Shown: positions 33,048 through 44,647 of the stretch, in pieces
Numbering within the stretch: the first letter of the stretch is position 1
Layout: each line of letters begins with the position of its first letter
From: Valencia hispanica
Taxonomy: Eukaryota; Chordata; Actinopteri; Cyprinodontiformes; Valenciidae
Direction: 5' to 3'
Assembly (NCBI GenBank): GCA_963556495.2
Contig: OY747710.1
Coordinates: 41,489,000 to 41,552,999, forward strand
DNA length: 64,000 nucleotides
The notes under the pieces: model-generated
Seen by the model: the letters and a program-made list of their open reading frames with translations, nothing else
What the model was told of the DNA's origin: nothing
Databases searched by the model: none
Position numbers and translations under genes: made by a program

Positions 33048-34560
33048 GCCTGCTTGTCAGGCTGTCCCAAAAGATTTCAAAATCTTCCTCTGCTTCAAAC
33101 TCATTTATCTGGCGGCATGTTTGGTAATCAGTACAAAATGACAACTAGAGTGAAAAGACAATATAAAAAATGCTCAAACACCAGCTAACCGTTCTCTGCA
33201 AATGATTTTTTAATGAGTTTGAACCACATTTGATAATCTGTTCTTTAAAAGCTAAAATAATAAAACTGATCAAAACTGCACTGGAGATTTCTAAAATGAA
33301 CTAATATTCTCCAAAATACTTTTGGATATATTTGAAACCTAATTCTGTTTGTAAAAACACACAATGGCAGCCTTCTCTTAGAGCACTGAAAACCCATTAT
33401 ATGGTTTTTGATTTGGAAAATATCATCCTATCTGTCAAAAATTACTTTTACTACAAACTTTGCTAATATCTTGTCATTCCTGTACTTGCAAACACAATTC
33501 CCTCATGAGCTGGCTATATTGTTGATTACATCCTCAGTGAACAAACACTGAGATCCTGGATGCAACAGTCAATCGAAATGCTCCCCCACAGAACATAGTA
33601 AAAGCTTGCTCTGTCTGACCTGTGTTGTGCTTCTTCATTCACACTTGCGTCAGTGTGATGAGGCCATTGCAAGAACTTCTTGGCTGAAGGGTCTGCCTAC
33701 CACATGCAGGAAAACTGAACATTTCTTCTTCTTTTGAATATCATGAAGCTTAGCTTTGTCATTTGGATTCCAGTGGTCTATTGGCAGGGTATCGCATATG
33801 CAAGTCTTATGATCACTGGCCCTTGAGATCCAGTCACTATTATCTCACCTCTAATTTTTGATTGATCTCAGAGGTCTCAGGCTGGTGGGTTCCTCAAGCT
33901 TTTTTCGCATGCAGATTAAACTATATTGCTTGAAGTTGTTTCAAACAACATGGTTTCTGGGGGGGGTCAAAGGGCAACTGCATACTAGTGGCTAATGGTA
34001 GCAAATAATGTCAATCATGCCAAACGAGCCACTAGTGCGGCTCACTCTAACCTCTCTGTGGAATCTTAGGAATGAACTCACCAGGTGAAGACTGCTGGAA
34101 AGACAACAGCTCTGAACTTGGTTCTTTTGTCCCTGCTTTAAAAATCTGTTCAAAAGATCTTCATTTTAAAGTTTTGTTCTACTTAATCCATCTATTTAAT
34201 ACAGACAACATTGGACTGAGTCTGGGTGTTAGACTGTAAACTGTGGACAAGAGTCATGTGTAATAAGGCTAATCTCTGCTCTCACCTCTAGAACAAAACA
34301 AACTGTTTCACTTCTTGTAGTAGTTACCAGCCATGGGTCAGTAGCAGACAACATGATCTAATTGTTTTCATTTTGAACAAATGAGCAACACTTATCTGAA
34401 CAGTGCTTTAAAAAATATGGCATGTTATTACAGTCATAATAAAGCTTTCCATGTTATTTAACTTTTAATTGGAAAATCCTACATAAAGTTACAGTTCAGT
34501 AAACTAGGTTACAAATTCCATTTGTCAAACTAAACGTACCTTTTATAAAATACCCTTTTA
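33048..34560. other. Unassigned non-coding stretch
   Basis: No recognised repeat or gene. A short G8 run lies at about 33960. Confidence 0.5.
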
Positions 34561-35434
34561 AACTTTTTCAATTAAATTCAGTTTATTTACTTAGCACCCA
34601 TTCACAACAGATGTCATCTCAAGGCTCAGTACAAGCGGCCATCTGCCACGACCGTCTGGGGGTTTGAGAAGACAGAGCAGAGATACAGAAAGAACAGAAG
34701 ATCTGATATAAGAGTACTTTCTATATTAAAGAAAGTAAAAAGATAATAACAGGACATGGGTGATGTACAGCCACTGAGACCATCATCCCAGTCGATGCCC
34801 CTCGTCCAACAAGGCATTGTAGCTAAGCAGGATACCAGACCAGGTGTACCTTATATGGAGAGAAAAACACTGAGAGAAAAGAAAGATAACAGTCGAAATA
34901 ACAGCATATAATGCAACTGGAGAGTAGTAGTAGAAAAGAAAGTAGGACAGTGAAGAAAAGTGGTCAGTCTGTCCTCCAGCAGTCTGAGCCTATAGCAGCA
35001 TAACTACAGAGCTAGCTCAGGAAGACCTTAGCCACTCTAACTATAAGCTTCATCAAAAAAGAACGTTTAAAGCCTGGCCTTAGAAGTAGACAGAATGTCT
35101 GCCTCATGGACTAAAGCTGGGAGCTGGTTCCACAGGAGAGCAGTCTGGTAACTAAAAGATCTGCCTCACATTCTAAATTTAGAAATCCTAGCAACTACAA
35201 GTAAACCTGCAGTCTGAGAGTGAAGTGCTCTGTTGGGAACATATGGAACAATCAAATCTCTGATGTATGATGAAGCTTGATTATTAGTGGTTTATATGTA
35301 AGAAGGAGGATCTTAAATTCTATTCTGGATTTTACAGGGAGCCAATGAAGGGAAGCTAAAACCGGAGAAATGTGATCTCTCTTTTTAATATTCATCAGAA
35401 CTCTTGCTGCCGCATTTTGGATCAACTGAAGGCT

Positions 35435-36214
35435 TTAAATGGCATTTTGTGGACTACCTGATAGTAAAGAATTACAGTAGTCCAGCCTTGAGGTAACAAA
35501 TGCATGGACTAGTTTCTCAGCATCACTCCTGGACAGGATGTTTCTAATTTTAGCAATATTCCGGAGGTGACAGAAAGAAATCCTGGAAACCTGTTTAATG
35601 TGGGATTTTAATGTCATGCCTTGGTCAAAAATAACGCTGAGGTTCTTTATTTTATTAATGGGGGCCAATTTAATGCCATCCAGATGAAGTGATTGACTAA
35701 TCAGTTTTCTCTTTTAGAACTTCTGGTCCAAAGACAGCAACTTCTGTCTTGTCAGAAATTAAGAGCAAAAGTTTAGAGTCATCCATGTTTTTATTTCTTC
35801 CAGACATGCCTGTAATCTACCTAACTGACTGGGTTCATCAGGATTTATGGATAAATATAGTTGTGTATCATCGGCATAGCTGTGGAAATTTATCCCATGC
35901 TGTCTAATGATTCTACCAATTGGGAGCATATATATGGTGAAAAGAATTGGTCCATGCACAGAACCCTGTGGAACTCCACAAGTAACCCTTGAGAGTGAAG
36001 AAGATTTATCATTTAGATGAATAGACTGGAATCTATCAGACAAATATGATTTAAACCAGCCTAGTGCTGTTCCTTTGATCCCTGCAACATGTTCAAGCCT
36101 TTCTAAGAGAATATTATGATCGACTGTGTCAAAAGCAGCACTGAGATCTAAAAAAACCAGAACAGACACAAGTCCATAATCTGAGGCCATGAGAATATCA
36201 TTAGTAACCTTCAC
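35435..36214 (-). pseudogene. L2-group reverse transcriptase region
   Basis: Two open segments hold the RT palm and thumb. The larger (35759-36214, 151 residues) has SVLVFLDLSAAFDTVDH (first catalytic aspartate), GTALGWFKSYLSDR, GVPQGSVHGPILFTIYM and the catalytic [10 protein letters not shown]. The smaller (35435-35668) is the thumb, with KNLSVIFDQGMTLKSHIKQV, AEKLVHAFVTSRLDYCNSLL and SGSP. They are separated by a frame break near 35.7 kb. All the RT signature residues I can see are kept in the larger segment. The product would copy the LINE RNA at a nicked chromosomal target. It is a fragment, so inactive. Confidence 0.88.
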
Positions 36215-36756
36215 CAGTGCTGTTTCAGTGCTATGATGAGCTCTAAAACCTGACTGAAACTCTTCAAACAGCTCGTTACTGTTTAGATGCTCATAGACTT
36301 GATTAGCAACTATTTTCTCAAGGACTTTGGATAAGAAAGGAAGGTTAGATATAGTTCTTTAATTCACTAAGTCATCTTGATCAAGGGAAGGTTTCTTGAG
36401 CAAAGGTTTAATTACAGCTATTTTAAATTCCTGTGGTACGTATCAGTTTACTAAGGATAGATTCATCATATCCAAAATGGGGCCAGGAACCAAATAGAAC
36501 CCTTCCTTAAATAATTTGGTTGTAATTGGGTCCAACACACAAGTTGAAGGTTTAGATGAGGCTAGTATGTTTGATAATTTCTAAAGCTCGACTGAATCAA
36601 AACAGCCTAAGCACAAATGAAGTTCTACAGTTCTTTCCAATGCTGCCTCATTTACCGAGGAAGAAGTAATCATGTTTGCGAGGATGCAAAAGATTTTATT
36701 TTCAATAGAATTAATTTTATTTATGAAGAATCCCATAAAATCATCACTGCTAAGAG

Positions 36757-36999
36757 CTAGGGGAATATTTGGCTCAACAGAGCTATGACTCTGTGTAAGT
36801 TTGGCAACTGTACTAAAAAGAAACCTATGATTGTTTTTTTATTCGCCTCTATTAATGATGAAAAATATGCTGTTCTATTTTGTCGAAGGGTCTTTTTATA
36901 CAGCAGTAGACTGTTATTCCAGGTTAAATAGGAATCCTCTAGATGTGTAGAGCCCCATTTCCTCTCCAACTTCCTAGTATTCTGCTTTAAAGTACGCAA
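36757..36999 (-). pseudogene. L2-group LINE linker between EN and RT
   Basis: An 80-residue frame with LKQNTRKLERKWGSTHLED, NNSLLLYKKTLRQNRTAYFS and SSLIEANKK, the basic linker that joins endonuclease and RT in this LINE group. It lies between the EN and RT fragments of the same element and is broken from both by stops or shifts. Confidence 0.8.
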
Positions 37000-37049
37000 C
37001 TCTGCAATAAACCATGGAGTCAGTCTCCTATGGCTAGCCGATTTCTTTT

Positions 37050-37969
37050 TTAAGGGACACTATCTAATGCCAAATGCAATGAGGAAGTAACGTTGTGAAC
37101 CAGACCATCAATTTCTGAAGGGTTAGAGATGGAATTGCTGCCATCCACTGTGTTACCCTGAGACACTGAGGAAAGTAGGAATGGAACAGATTCTTTAAAA
37201 ATTGTTACAGCATTGTCTGATAAAGCTCTACTATAATGAAATTTTCTTTCAGATTTAAGATGGTCAGTTAAAGTAAATTCAAAAGTTATCAAGAAGTGAT
37301 CAGACAGGACCGGGTTATGTGGGTGGACTGTTATTTCCTCACACTCCATACCGTATGTCAGTACAAGGTCCAAAGTGTGTTTACCCGAGTGGGTGGATCC
37401 CTGTACTTTTTGAGTAAAGCTATTTGAGTCTAAGATAGCATTAAAGGCTGCATTTAGGCAATCACCTTCAGTGTCCACTTGAATATTGAAATCCCCCACT
37501 ATAATGACCTAATCAGTATTTAATACTAAATCAGAAGAAAAATGTGAGATCTGATCCAAGAATTGAAAGTAAGGGCCTGGTGGATGATACAAAACCACAA
37601 ACAAAAATGGTCTTAATGTTTTGCAACTTGGATAAGGAAATAACAAGGGTAAGATGTTCAGACGGAACTTTAGCTTTCAATTCGTCTGGGATTAATTAGT
37701 AAATCAGAATGAAAAATGGTTGCAACTCCTCCTCCTCGCCCAGTATTTCTAGGAATGTGAAAATTTAAATAATTGGAAGGAGTTGACTCGTTTATACTGA
37801 CATAATCCTCCTGCTGCAACCAGCTTTCTGTGAGACAAAACATATTAATTTGACTATCACAAATCAAGTCATTTACTAACAAAATCTTTGAGGAGAAAGA
37901 TCTCATGTTTAATAAAACACATTTAGTAGTTTTATTTTTCTGTTTAGTCAAAGTCGCATTTATCTTCAT
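37050..37969 (-). pseudogene. L2-group LINE apurinic/apyrimidinic-type endonuclease
   Basis: Two open segments. The 5' one (37670-37969) carries [29 protein letters not shown] (the catalytic glutamate region) and [14 protein letters not shown]. The 3' one (37050-37499) carries GDFNIQVDTEGDC (catalytic GDFN) and PVLSDHFLITFEF (the catalytic SDH). An in-frame TAG interrupts just before VIIVGDFN. The domain nicks target DNA to start target-primed reverse transcription. Its catalytic motifs are retained across the break, but the gene is dead. Confidence 0.87.
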
Positions 37970-37984
37970 GGGATTTTTATGATT

Positions 37985-40118
37985 TTCTCCTGTTAGGTCA
38001 ACTTTTAAGACACTGTCTCTATGGTAGATAAGCTGGTAGATAATTTCCTTGTGAAAATTTCAGACATCATTGATTCCATTGCTCTGACTAAAGTGAAAGT
38101 AGTCTCAGGTAGAAAGTGGATAAGCGATCCACTGGTACGTAGTGAAAAAAGGGAGTTTCGACAATATAAGAGAAAATGGCGGAAAACCTGACTCCAGGTT
38201 CACTGTGAAATCTACAAATAGAGACTGAACAGATATCAGTTAACTTTAAAAGATGCTAGGGAATCGTTCTTCTCTGAAATCATTAACAAAAACATTATTA
38301 ATGCACGGACTCTGTTTGCAACAGTAGAAAGACAAACAAATTATCCAGTGACAGTAGCCCCTGAACTGAATTCTACCAGGGCCTGCAATGAATTTCACAG
38401 CTTTTTCACTGAAAAGATTCTAATAATTAGACGGTCGGTCTGTACCGTAGAACCGAACCTACTCCCAATGTTATACCCAGCTAACACCAATGTAGAAAAA
38501 ATGTCAGAATTCCGTTAATTAAACCAAAAGAACCTTGAAGGAATCATTAACCAATTAAGCTTCTCCTCCTCTTGCTGTCTTGATATCCTACCCACAGCTT
38601 TCCTTAAGAAATCTTTCCCTGTCATTGGGTCTGATCTGATTAAAATAGTTAACTCATTTCTCTTGTCAGGTATCTTCCCCCAAGCTTTAAAAACAACAGT
38701 TATTAAACCACTGCTGAAAAAGAATAATCTGGACAACATGTTAGAGCAGAACTACAGGCCAATTTCTAATCTTCCATTCATCAGTGAAATCATTCAAAAA
38801 GCAGTTAAATAGCTTCCTAACAATGAACAATAATGTTTTTCAGGCTGGTTTTTGTGCTCACCACAGCACTGTGTCCGCCCTCGTCAAAGTTTTCAATGAC
38901 ATTTGCATATATAGACTGTGGTAGAACCACAGTGCAAGTTCTGTTGGACCTCAGTGCAGCATTTGACACTGTTGCTCATGATGTACTATTGGAATGACTG
39001 GAGAGCTGGGTCGGACTGTCTGGTACAGTACTTGCCTGGTTCGAGTCTTACCTAAAGAACAGGGACTTCTTTGTTTCAATAGGAAACTTTTCATCAGAAC
39101 AAACAGAAATCACATGTGGGGTGCCCCAGGGCTCCATGCTCGGGCCCCTCTTGTTTAATATCCACATGCTCCCGCTAGCCCAGATTAAAACAACCAATAA
39201 GATTAGCTACCATAACTGTGCAGATGATACTCAGCTCTACATTACGATGTCACCAGGTGACTTTGAACCCATCCAAACCCTAAGTAAATGCATCGAGCAA
39301 ATCAATGGATGGATGTGCCATAACTTTCTCCAGCTGAACAGAAACAAAACAGAAGTAATTACTTTTGGACCTGAAGAGGAACAATCAATAGTCAGCACAC
39401 AGCTCCAGTTAATACAGCTAGAAACTACTGATCAGGCCCAAAATCTAGGTGTATTAATGGACTCAGACCTCCAGGTCACATTAAGGCAATAACAAGGTCA
39501 GACTTCTATCACGTAAAGAAAATTTCTAGGATTAAAAGACTGATGTTGCAACAGGACCTCGAAAAACGTATCAATGCGTTTATCTTTAGTCGGATTGATT
39601 ACTGCAACAGCGTTCTCACAGGTTTGTCTAAAAAGTCAATTGGACAGCTGCAGCTGATCCAGAACGCTGCTGCTCGCGTCCTCGCTAGAATCAGGAAAGT
39701 AGAGCACATCACCCCAGTTCCACAGTCCTTACACTGGCTCCCTGTAGCTCAGAGAATATACTTCATAATACTTTTACTAGTTTATAAATCATTGACTGGC
39801 TTAGCACCAAAGTATGTTGAAGATCCACTGTTACTATACCAACCCCCCAGACCATTCAGGTCCTCGAATTCCAGGCTGCGGAACATCCCTAGAATTAGAA
39901 CCATTCTTTTAAATCACAACTAAAAATGTTTGTTTAGAGCTGCCTTTGAGTAATGCTTTGATGTATTATATGTTTTGTGTGTGCCTCTTGCTTTATTGCT
40001 GTTTTTACTTTATATACTTTGTTTGTGTTTTACTGCTATTTTTATTTTACCCCTTAATCATGTAAAGCGCTTTGAATTACCTTGTTGTTGAAAGTGTCCT
40101 ATACAAATAAAATTGCCT
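37985..40118 (+). mobile_element. L2-group LINE (family A), plus-strand copy
   Basis: About 2.1 kb from the segment before RT to the 3' end. The 3' end is GTAAAGCGCTTTGAATTACC, then TTGTTGTTGAAAGTG and AAATAAAATTGCC at about 40.11 kb, an exact inverted counterpart of the tail at 27.78 kb. The segment before RT (38.1-38.8 kb) includes SGRKWISDPLVRSEKREF, LKKSFPVIGSDLIKIV and LEQNYRPISNLPF. The endonuclease is absent. Several stops occur. This copy keeps the N-terminal RT part that is missing from the minus-strand sister. Confidence 0.88.
38860..39923 (+). pseudogene. L2-group LINE reverse transcriptase, CADD variant
   Basis: RT palm and thumb in several frames. The segment at 39121-39492 (123 residues from a Met after GV) has [19 protein letters not shown] and [13 protein letters not shown]; the tyrosine of YADD has become cysteine by one base change relative to the sister copy. 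A frameshift in [17 protein letters not shown] follows. The thumb and C-terminus (39543-39923) have LEKRINAFIFSRIDYCNSVL, QLQLIQNAAARVLAR, HWLPVAQRI and LLVYKSLTGLAPKY. Upstream, the first aspartate region is broken around 38.95 kb. The element is inactive. Confidence 0.88.
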
Positions 40119-40261
40119 TACCTATGGGGTAATGGGTGGGTTACAGTACAGAAGCTGCAGAGAGATGGGTTACATTATGACTCTGCTTCCTGGTCTAGAC
40201 CCTGGTTTGCCAGTCCTTGGGAGGACTAATACATTCATTTATTAATGTGCACTGTCCTAAC

Positions 40262-40772
40262 TTAAAGGGGCTATATGCAATTTTCTGAAATTTAAACTCG
40301 CGACTGACCCCAAAAACGGAACAGCTCTTCCTTTCTGCTCGCTCTCGCAGTGCGCTCTCGCAGTGCGCGCTCGTGCGCCGGTCGCTCTCAATCTTCTATC
40401 TTTTTCGGGCGCTTGTCAGGGGTTTAACTTTCTTAGTCTTATGTGGAGTTACTGTTAGTATCAAAGTTGTCCTTGGTCTCTTCTGTGTATTCGCACAATC
40501 CATTTAACTGCTTGCGAGTGCTGACTACCAGTAGTGGCAGAGTGATCTGAAACATTTAACATGAACGCGCTTGACGTCACATCCGCAGGCAGCGCGGGAA
40601 AATCGGACCCGACAGAAAATAGAAAAAATTGGATACAGGCTTATAGGTGCACCCACTGTGAGCTCACAAGGTGTCAGTATGCTCATCAGGAGATGTTTGA
40701 GTCATACATGGTCAAATAAAAAGGCAATTGTTGCATTTATTTTGAGGAAAAAGTTGCATATAGCCTCTTTAA
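40262..40772. mobile_element. 511-bp MITE with TTAA-bounded inverted repeats (family D)
   Basis: Left end 40262-40280 is TTAAAGGGGCTATATGCAA. Right end 40754-40772, read inward, is TTAAAGAGGCTATATGCAA: 18 of 19 bases match. There is no transposase. A GC-rich part at about 40.34-40.40 kb has repeated CTCTCGCAGTGCGC. If TTAA is the target duplication the element would belong with piggyBac or Kolobok-type transposons; that is inferred. Confidence 0.8.
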
Positions 40773-41425
40773 ATAAACAAATTGAAATAAAAAAAAAGAT
40801 TGCTAAACAAATGAAGGCAATTTACTATTGTATTACCTTGCATTTCTTTTGGTTAATCCCAAGTGATTGAAGCAATGTCTACTTGTCATTTGTATAGTCG
40901 AGTCATAGCACAAGAAAAACTTTTTAGTTTTGGGCTAATCCTAACCTTTTGTGTCTGATATGCTGGGTGGTGTTATAGTCAAACTGGAATATTGTTGAAA
41001 TGTCCTAATATTAAAGTAGTTTTCAGTAGACAAATTCTGACTTGTTGAAGAGCCTTCAAGTGCTCTGTTCAAAATAAGGGGGGGGGGTGGGGGGGGGGGA
41101 ACTACATACTAAGCTGTTACTAAGGCTTATAGTTACACTCTTTATTTTTAACTATTATAACTATTTCAAATTATTTTGTAGCTTATTTTCCTCTCAGAAA
41201 GAACATATACTAATATCTTGTGTGTTTCTCCCTAGCTGAGAATTTCTCCCACGCTGTGAAATAGCCCAATTTAGCCAAAAATACATCTAAAAACATTTAT
41301 ATGCGCTATAGGTTTTTGGGCTAAAATTCACTTATATTTAGTCTAAAAGTTAAAGCTTTGTTTGTTTTTCACGCCTGTTTCAAAAGAAATTCACACGCAA
41401 TATAAACACTAGAAGGAGCTGGCCT
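40773..41425. other. Unassigned stretch with G runs
   Basis: AT-rich. Guanine runs at 41081-41099 (G8, T, G9-type). Nothing else recognised. Confidence 0.5.
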
Positions 41426-41429
41426 CAAA

Positions 41430-41945
41430 CCATAGACTGTATATATGAGATGGACGGAGCCTCCGTGACGTCTCCTGTAGGTTTCTAATGAGCTGAAATG
41501 ATGCCCAATGGGCGGTTCCCACCACCACCATCTTAGCCGTGTCACGCGTCTCGTTGCTCCCGGAAAATACAAAATACTGGCAAAGAGGTGGAGTGGAGAG
41601 TGGGGGTATGAGGGTGGGGCTGATGACAAACCACGAGGGCTGATTGCTCATCTGAGACCTGTAAATCAGAAGGACACCTCCCTCATTATTCATAATTTCA
41701 AGCTTAAATTACATCTAAACGGATGAGTTATAAATAAATTCACTCTCTATAGAGTTGCCATGACGTTAAACCTGATCTATTAAATCTAAAATGGTTTTAT
41801 TGAACCAGGCTCTAAACATGTTTATTCCTGTTGTGAAGTTGGCATTTTTAACATGGGAGCCAATGGGATCTTGCTCCTTTCTGCAGCCAGCCCCTAGTGG
41901 ATGAGGGGGGAACTGCAATTGTTGTCACTTCTTGGCTTCACATTT
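41430..41945 (+). repeat. Common fish dispersed repeat (family E)
   Basis: Recognised by CCATAGACTGTATATATGAG, GGACGGAGCCTCCGTGACGT, ACCACCACCATCTTAGC, GTCACGCGTCTCGTTGCTCC, TAAACATGTTTATTCCTGTT, GTGAAGTTGGCATTTTTAAC and a CACTTCTTGGCTTCACA end. It is frequent in percomorph genomes; class uncertain. The open frames across it are incidental. Confidence 0.8.
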
Positions 41946-42319
41946 GTCCAGCAGAGTTTTCCCCTTGCCTCAAACTCAGGACCTGCTATTACAACAATGC
42001 ATCTTCACCCGATAGGGATGGTTCTGCATGGAGTTTGGAGGTTACCTATAATCTAGTGATAGACGAGTGACTTTTCCAGAAGTAGGCTACCTGGCCTCTC
42101 CCCACAACAGCCACAGAATGAGCTTAAAGATGAAGGCTGGAAAAAAGTCATTACATGTTTCATGAAATGGCTACAGGACTGATTATTGTTGCTACTGGTA
42201 CTGTGTGTCTCTTTAAAATCACAAATGGATTATTTACAGTCCCAAGCACACATGCCCGACTCCAGCCAGACGTGCTAGCTGGCTGGTAGCTAACATCCTT
42301 CTATCCAACCAACAACATG

Positions 42320-42625
42320 ATGGGCTTGCTGCGATATACCCCAATGAGCTCGATTTTAACAGTATTCATCAGCCTTTGCAACAGTTTGTTACCATAGAGA
42401 CTGAATGCGGACACCTCTGCCCACAACCTAGTAACAAGATGGTGGAGGGCGTGGTCTGCAACTGCTAAGTTGCATAAATGTGACAAAACCCTATAAACAG
42501 GTTATTCTGAAAGGGACTGAAATTTATTACAGAGATTTTGTGCAAAGCAGTTTACTAACATGTTTTGTACAGACCAGTGACCAATTATAACTTGTTTAAA
42601 ATAGGCATTCTATGTTCCCTTTACA
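42320..42625 (-). mobile_element. MITE family B, copy 2, inverted and partial
   Basis: The right end on the minus strand reads AAAGGGAACATAGAATGCCT then TTTAAACAAGTTATAATTGG and GTACAAAACATG, matching the start of the 20.6 kb copy in the opposite direction. The other end is not clear. The copy may extend left of 42.32 kb. Confidence 0.6.
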
Positions 42626-43380
42626 CCCTAGATTTGTCTTATTTTGTATTCTGAATTCTTCAGTTTCTTTATTTATGTGTTTATATTTTTCACCCAGATT
42701 CATTATGAGATTCATAAATTTTCCAGGAATGCTTAGTACCCTGCTCGTCTTCTCTATGTAGCCTGTTCACTTGCTGTTCTTGTATCACCTCACCCTTCTG
42801 GATTTAACTTGCACCAATGAACTCAGATTCTATTTCTATGATAGTTTTTTCCCCATAATGATCTGCACACAGACATGTCAGAGATTTGACTCCACTCTCT
42901 CACATGTCAGTTGTTCTGAACCAGGAATATGACTTTTTCTCCTTTAGGGGGACATGACTACAGAGGCGAATCTGCACAGCGGGATTAGGATTTGGGGGAG
43001 ATTTGCTGCTTTCGAATTTCTATCTGGCCCTGGAGAGACATCAGTAAGTTTTTATGTTGTAGCTGTCAGTGCTCTGTGACCTCATACTTCAACCTCAGTG
43101 TTTTCTTGTTATTTTTCCTATTGCTATCAAATTTGATAAAACATTGAGTGGAACATCAAGACATTTTATTCTGATAATCCGACATAGGTGTTTGTAGGTT
43201 GGTATTTGTGCAAAAGAAAATACAGAATGAGTAGATTAAGTCTTTCACTGAGACAAGGATGTTAGCCATATTTTGAGGGAAGACTTGCTATTGCTAAGAG
43301 TTGCTATTCTTTTACCTCACAACTAAAGTTTTTTTTTTAAACAAAATGTATTTTAAAGAATCCGTCATCATACATACTTC
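42626..43380. other. Unassigned stretch containing a candidate exon
   Basis: No recognised repeat. It contains the splice-site-flanked open segment listed separately. Confidence 0.5.
42948..43043 (+). other. Candidate internal exon (unconfirmed)
   Basis: A pyrimidine-rich acceptor (GACTTTTTCTCCTTTAG, AG at 42946-42947) precedes 96 bp that end before a strong donor GTAAGT at 43044. The segment is 32 codons long, so phase-neutral, and one frame is open throughout, starting GDMTTEANLHSG and ending LSGPGETS; the other two frames are closed. I do not recognise the peptide. An open 32-codon frame is expected by chance in roughly one in five frames, so the splice sites carry most of the argument. 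No neighbouring exon was found. Confidence 0.2.
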
Positions 43381-43384
43381 CATT

Positions 43385-43728
43385 GTCTATCCATTCATCC
43401 TTACAGGGTTTCAGGTGCCTATCTCCAGCAGTCATGGGGTGAGAGGCGGGGTACACCCTGAACAGGTCATCAGACCATCACAGGGCAAGACAGAGACAAA
43501 CTGGACAAACAACAACACATACACACTCATACCTAAGAACAATTTAGAGACACTAATTAACATGGTCATGTTTTTGGACTATGGAAGGTAGTCGGAGTAC
43601 CCTGGGAGAACCCAAACATGTACAGGAAGAACTTGCAAACTCCATGCAGAAAAACCCCAGGCTGGGATTTAAAGCAGGACATACAGTACTTGCAGCCACG
43701 GAACAATGCTACCAACTTAGCCACTGTG
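43385..43728 (+). repeat. Common fish dispersed repeat (family A), copy 3
   Basis: Same order of landmarks as the 9.8 kb copy: GGTGCCTATCTCCAGCAGTC, GGCGGGGTACACCCTGAACA, ACAATTTAGAGACACTAATT, TTTTTGGACTATGGAAGG, ACTTGCAAACTCCATGCAGA and a final GCCACTGTGCAACCCT. Its right end is better preserved than in the others. Confidence 0.85.
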
Positions 43729-44639
43729 CAACCCTATCAGAGTATACAGTATATAGAGTCTTTATTCGACTGGTCCATATAATGTAGTTTTTACTACAAA
43801 ATCACAAAACTGCATTGAAAATGACCCCTTTGGGATTTTTGCACATAACATCGAGATTTTTATAAATATTTATCTGTTTTAAAGAATCTCTGTTCAATGT
43901 AGAATTATACAGTTTAGGTTTGATATAAGTCTAACCATTTTTAGTAATCCGATGTGGGACTAGCTTGCAATGCTTGCTGTACTCACCTTGATACTTAGGG
44001 ATCATAATAATAGCTCACACTTCATAAGATAAAAGCAGACAGCAACTGAATTGTGCTTTTTATGACAGAATGTACGTTGATTAGAAAGATGGCGTTGTTT
44101 CAATGTTACCAGATCCTGTGGCGCTCCTTCTTACAATCTGGACAATTTACCTGCTTACAGGGTTCCGGCACACTTTTGAAAAGCTTGGTCGTTTTTCAAG
44201 TCTTGATAAATATAAAAAACAGATCTTTCTGTATGGAGAACCCGTTGAGTTTTCACCCTTTGTCCTTTATTCTGTTATTTATAAATAAAATATATGTATG
44301 TGTGTATATGTATATATGTGTTATTTATAGGCATAAATCAAAATTCTGAGAAATATAACATTTAGATTGTGTCTTTGATTCACCCCAACTTACTGTATGT
44401 TGCTGTCCAATTACTGGTCTTTGTTTTGAGTGATTAGTTCAATTGCAAAGATGAAGGTATGCTCCTTCTAAAAAATAAAGAAGGGTCGTTTTGCTACTTT
44501 GGCTACTAGCCCATTTTAAATCAGGGTTTAAACTGAGCTTGTTCTTGTTAAGCTGGGTTTGGTTTAGATGCCAAAGAAAGCGTTGGCAATCCTCCATTTT
44601 TCAAAGATGACAGAATTTGAAAGAAAGAATCTGTAGTTG
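43729..44639. other. Unassigned non-coding stretch
   Basis: Nothing recognised apart from a short TATGTGTGTATATG-type tract at 44287-44325. Confidence 0.5.
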
Positions 44640-44647
44640 GTGTCGAA

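Larger units (their letters stand above)
34565..37980 (-). mobile_element. L2-group LINE (family B), near full-length relic
   Basis: About 3.4 kb on the minus strand. The 3' end at 34.57 kb is an AATTCAGTTTATTTACTTAG-type tail (plus-strand view), followed inward by a long 3' UTR, RT, and endonuclease, to about 37.98 kb. The order and motifs fit the L2/CR1 group. Many stops and shifts split the ORF. Its 5' end lies within about 30 bp of the 5' end of the plus-strand L2 copy that starts at about 37.99 kb. Confidence 0.85.

Noticed and set aside
34565..40118. A single LINE insertion with 5' inversion (twin priming)
   Set aside because: Both arms have their own complete 3' tails and belong to different L2 families.
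41369..41726. Open frames of 72-94 codons on both strands
   Set aside because: They fall in dispersed repeat family E and are open on both strands.
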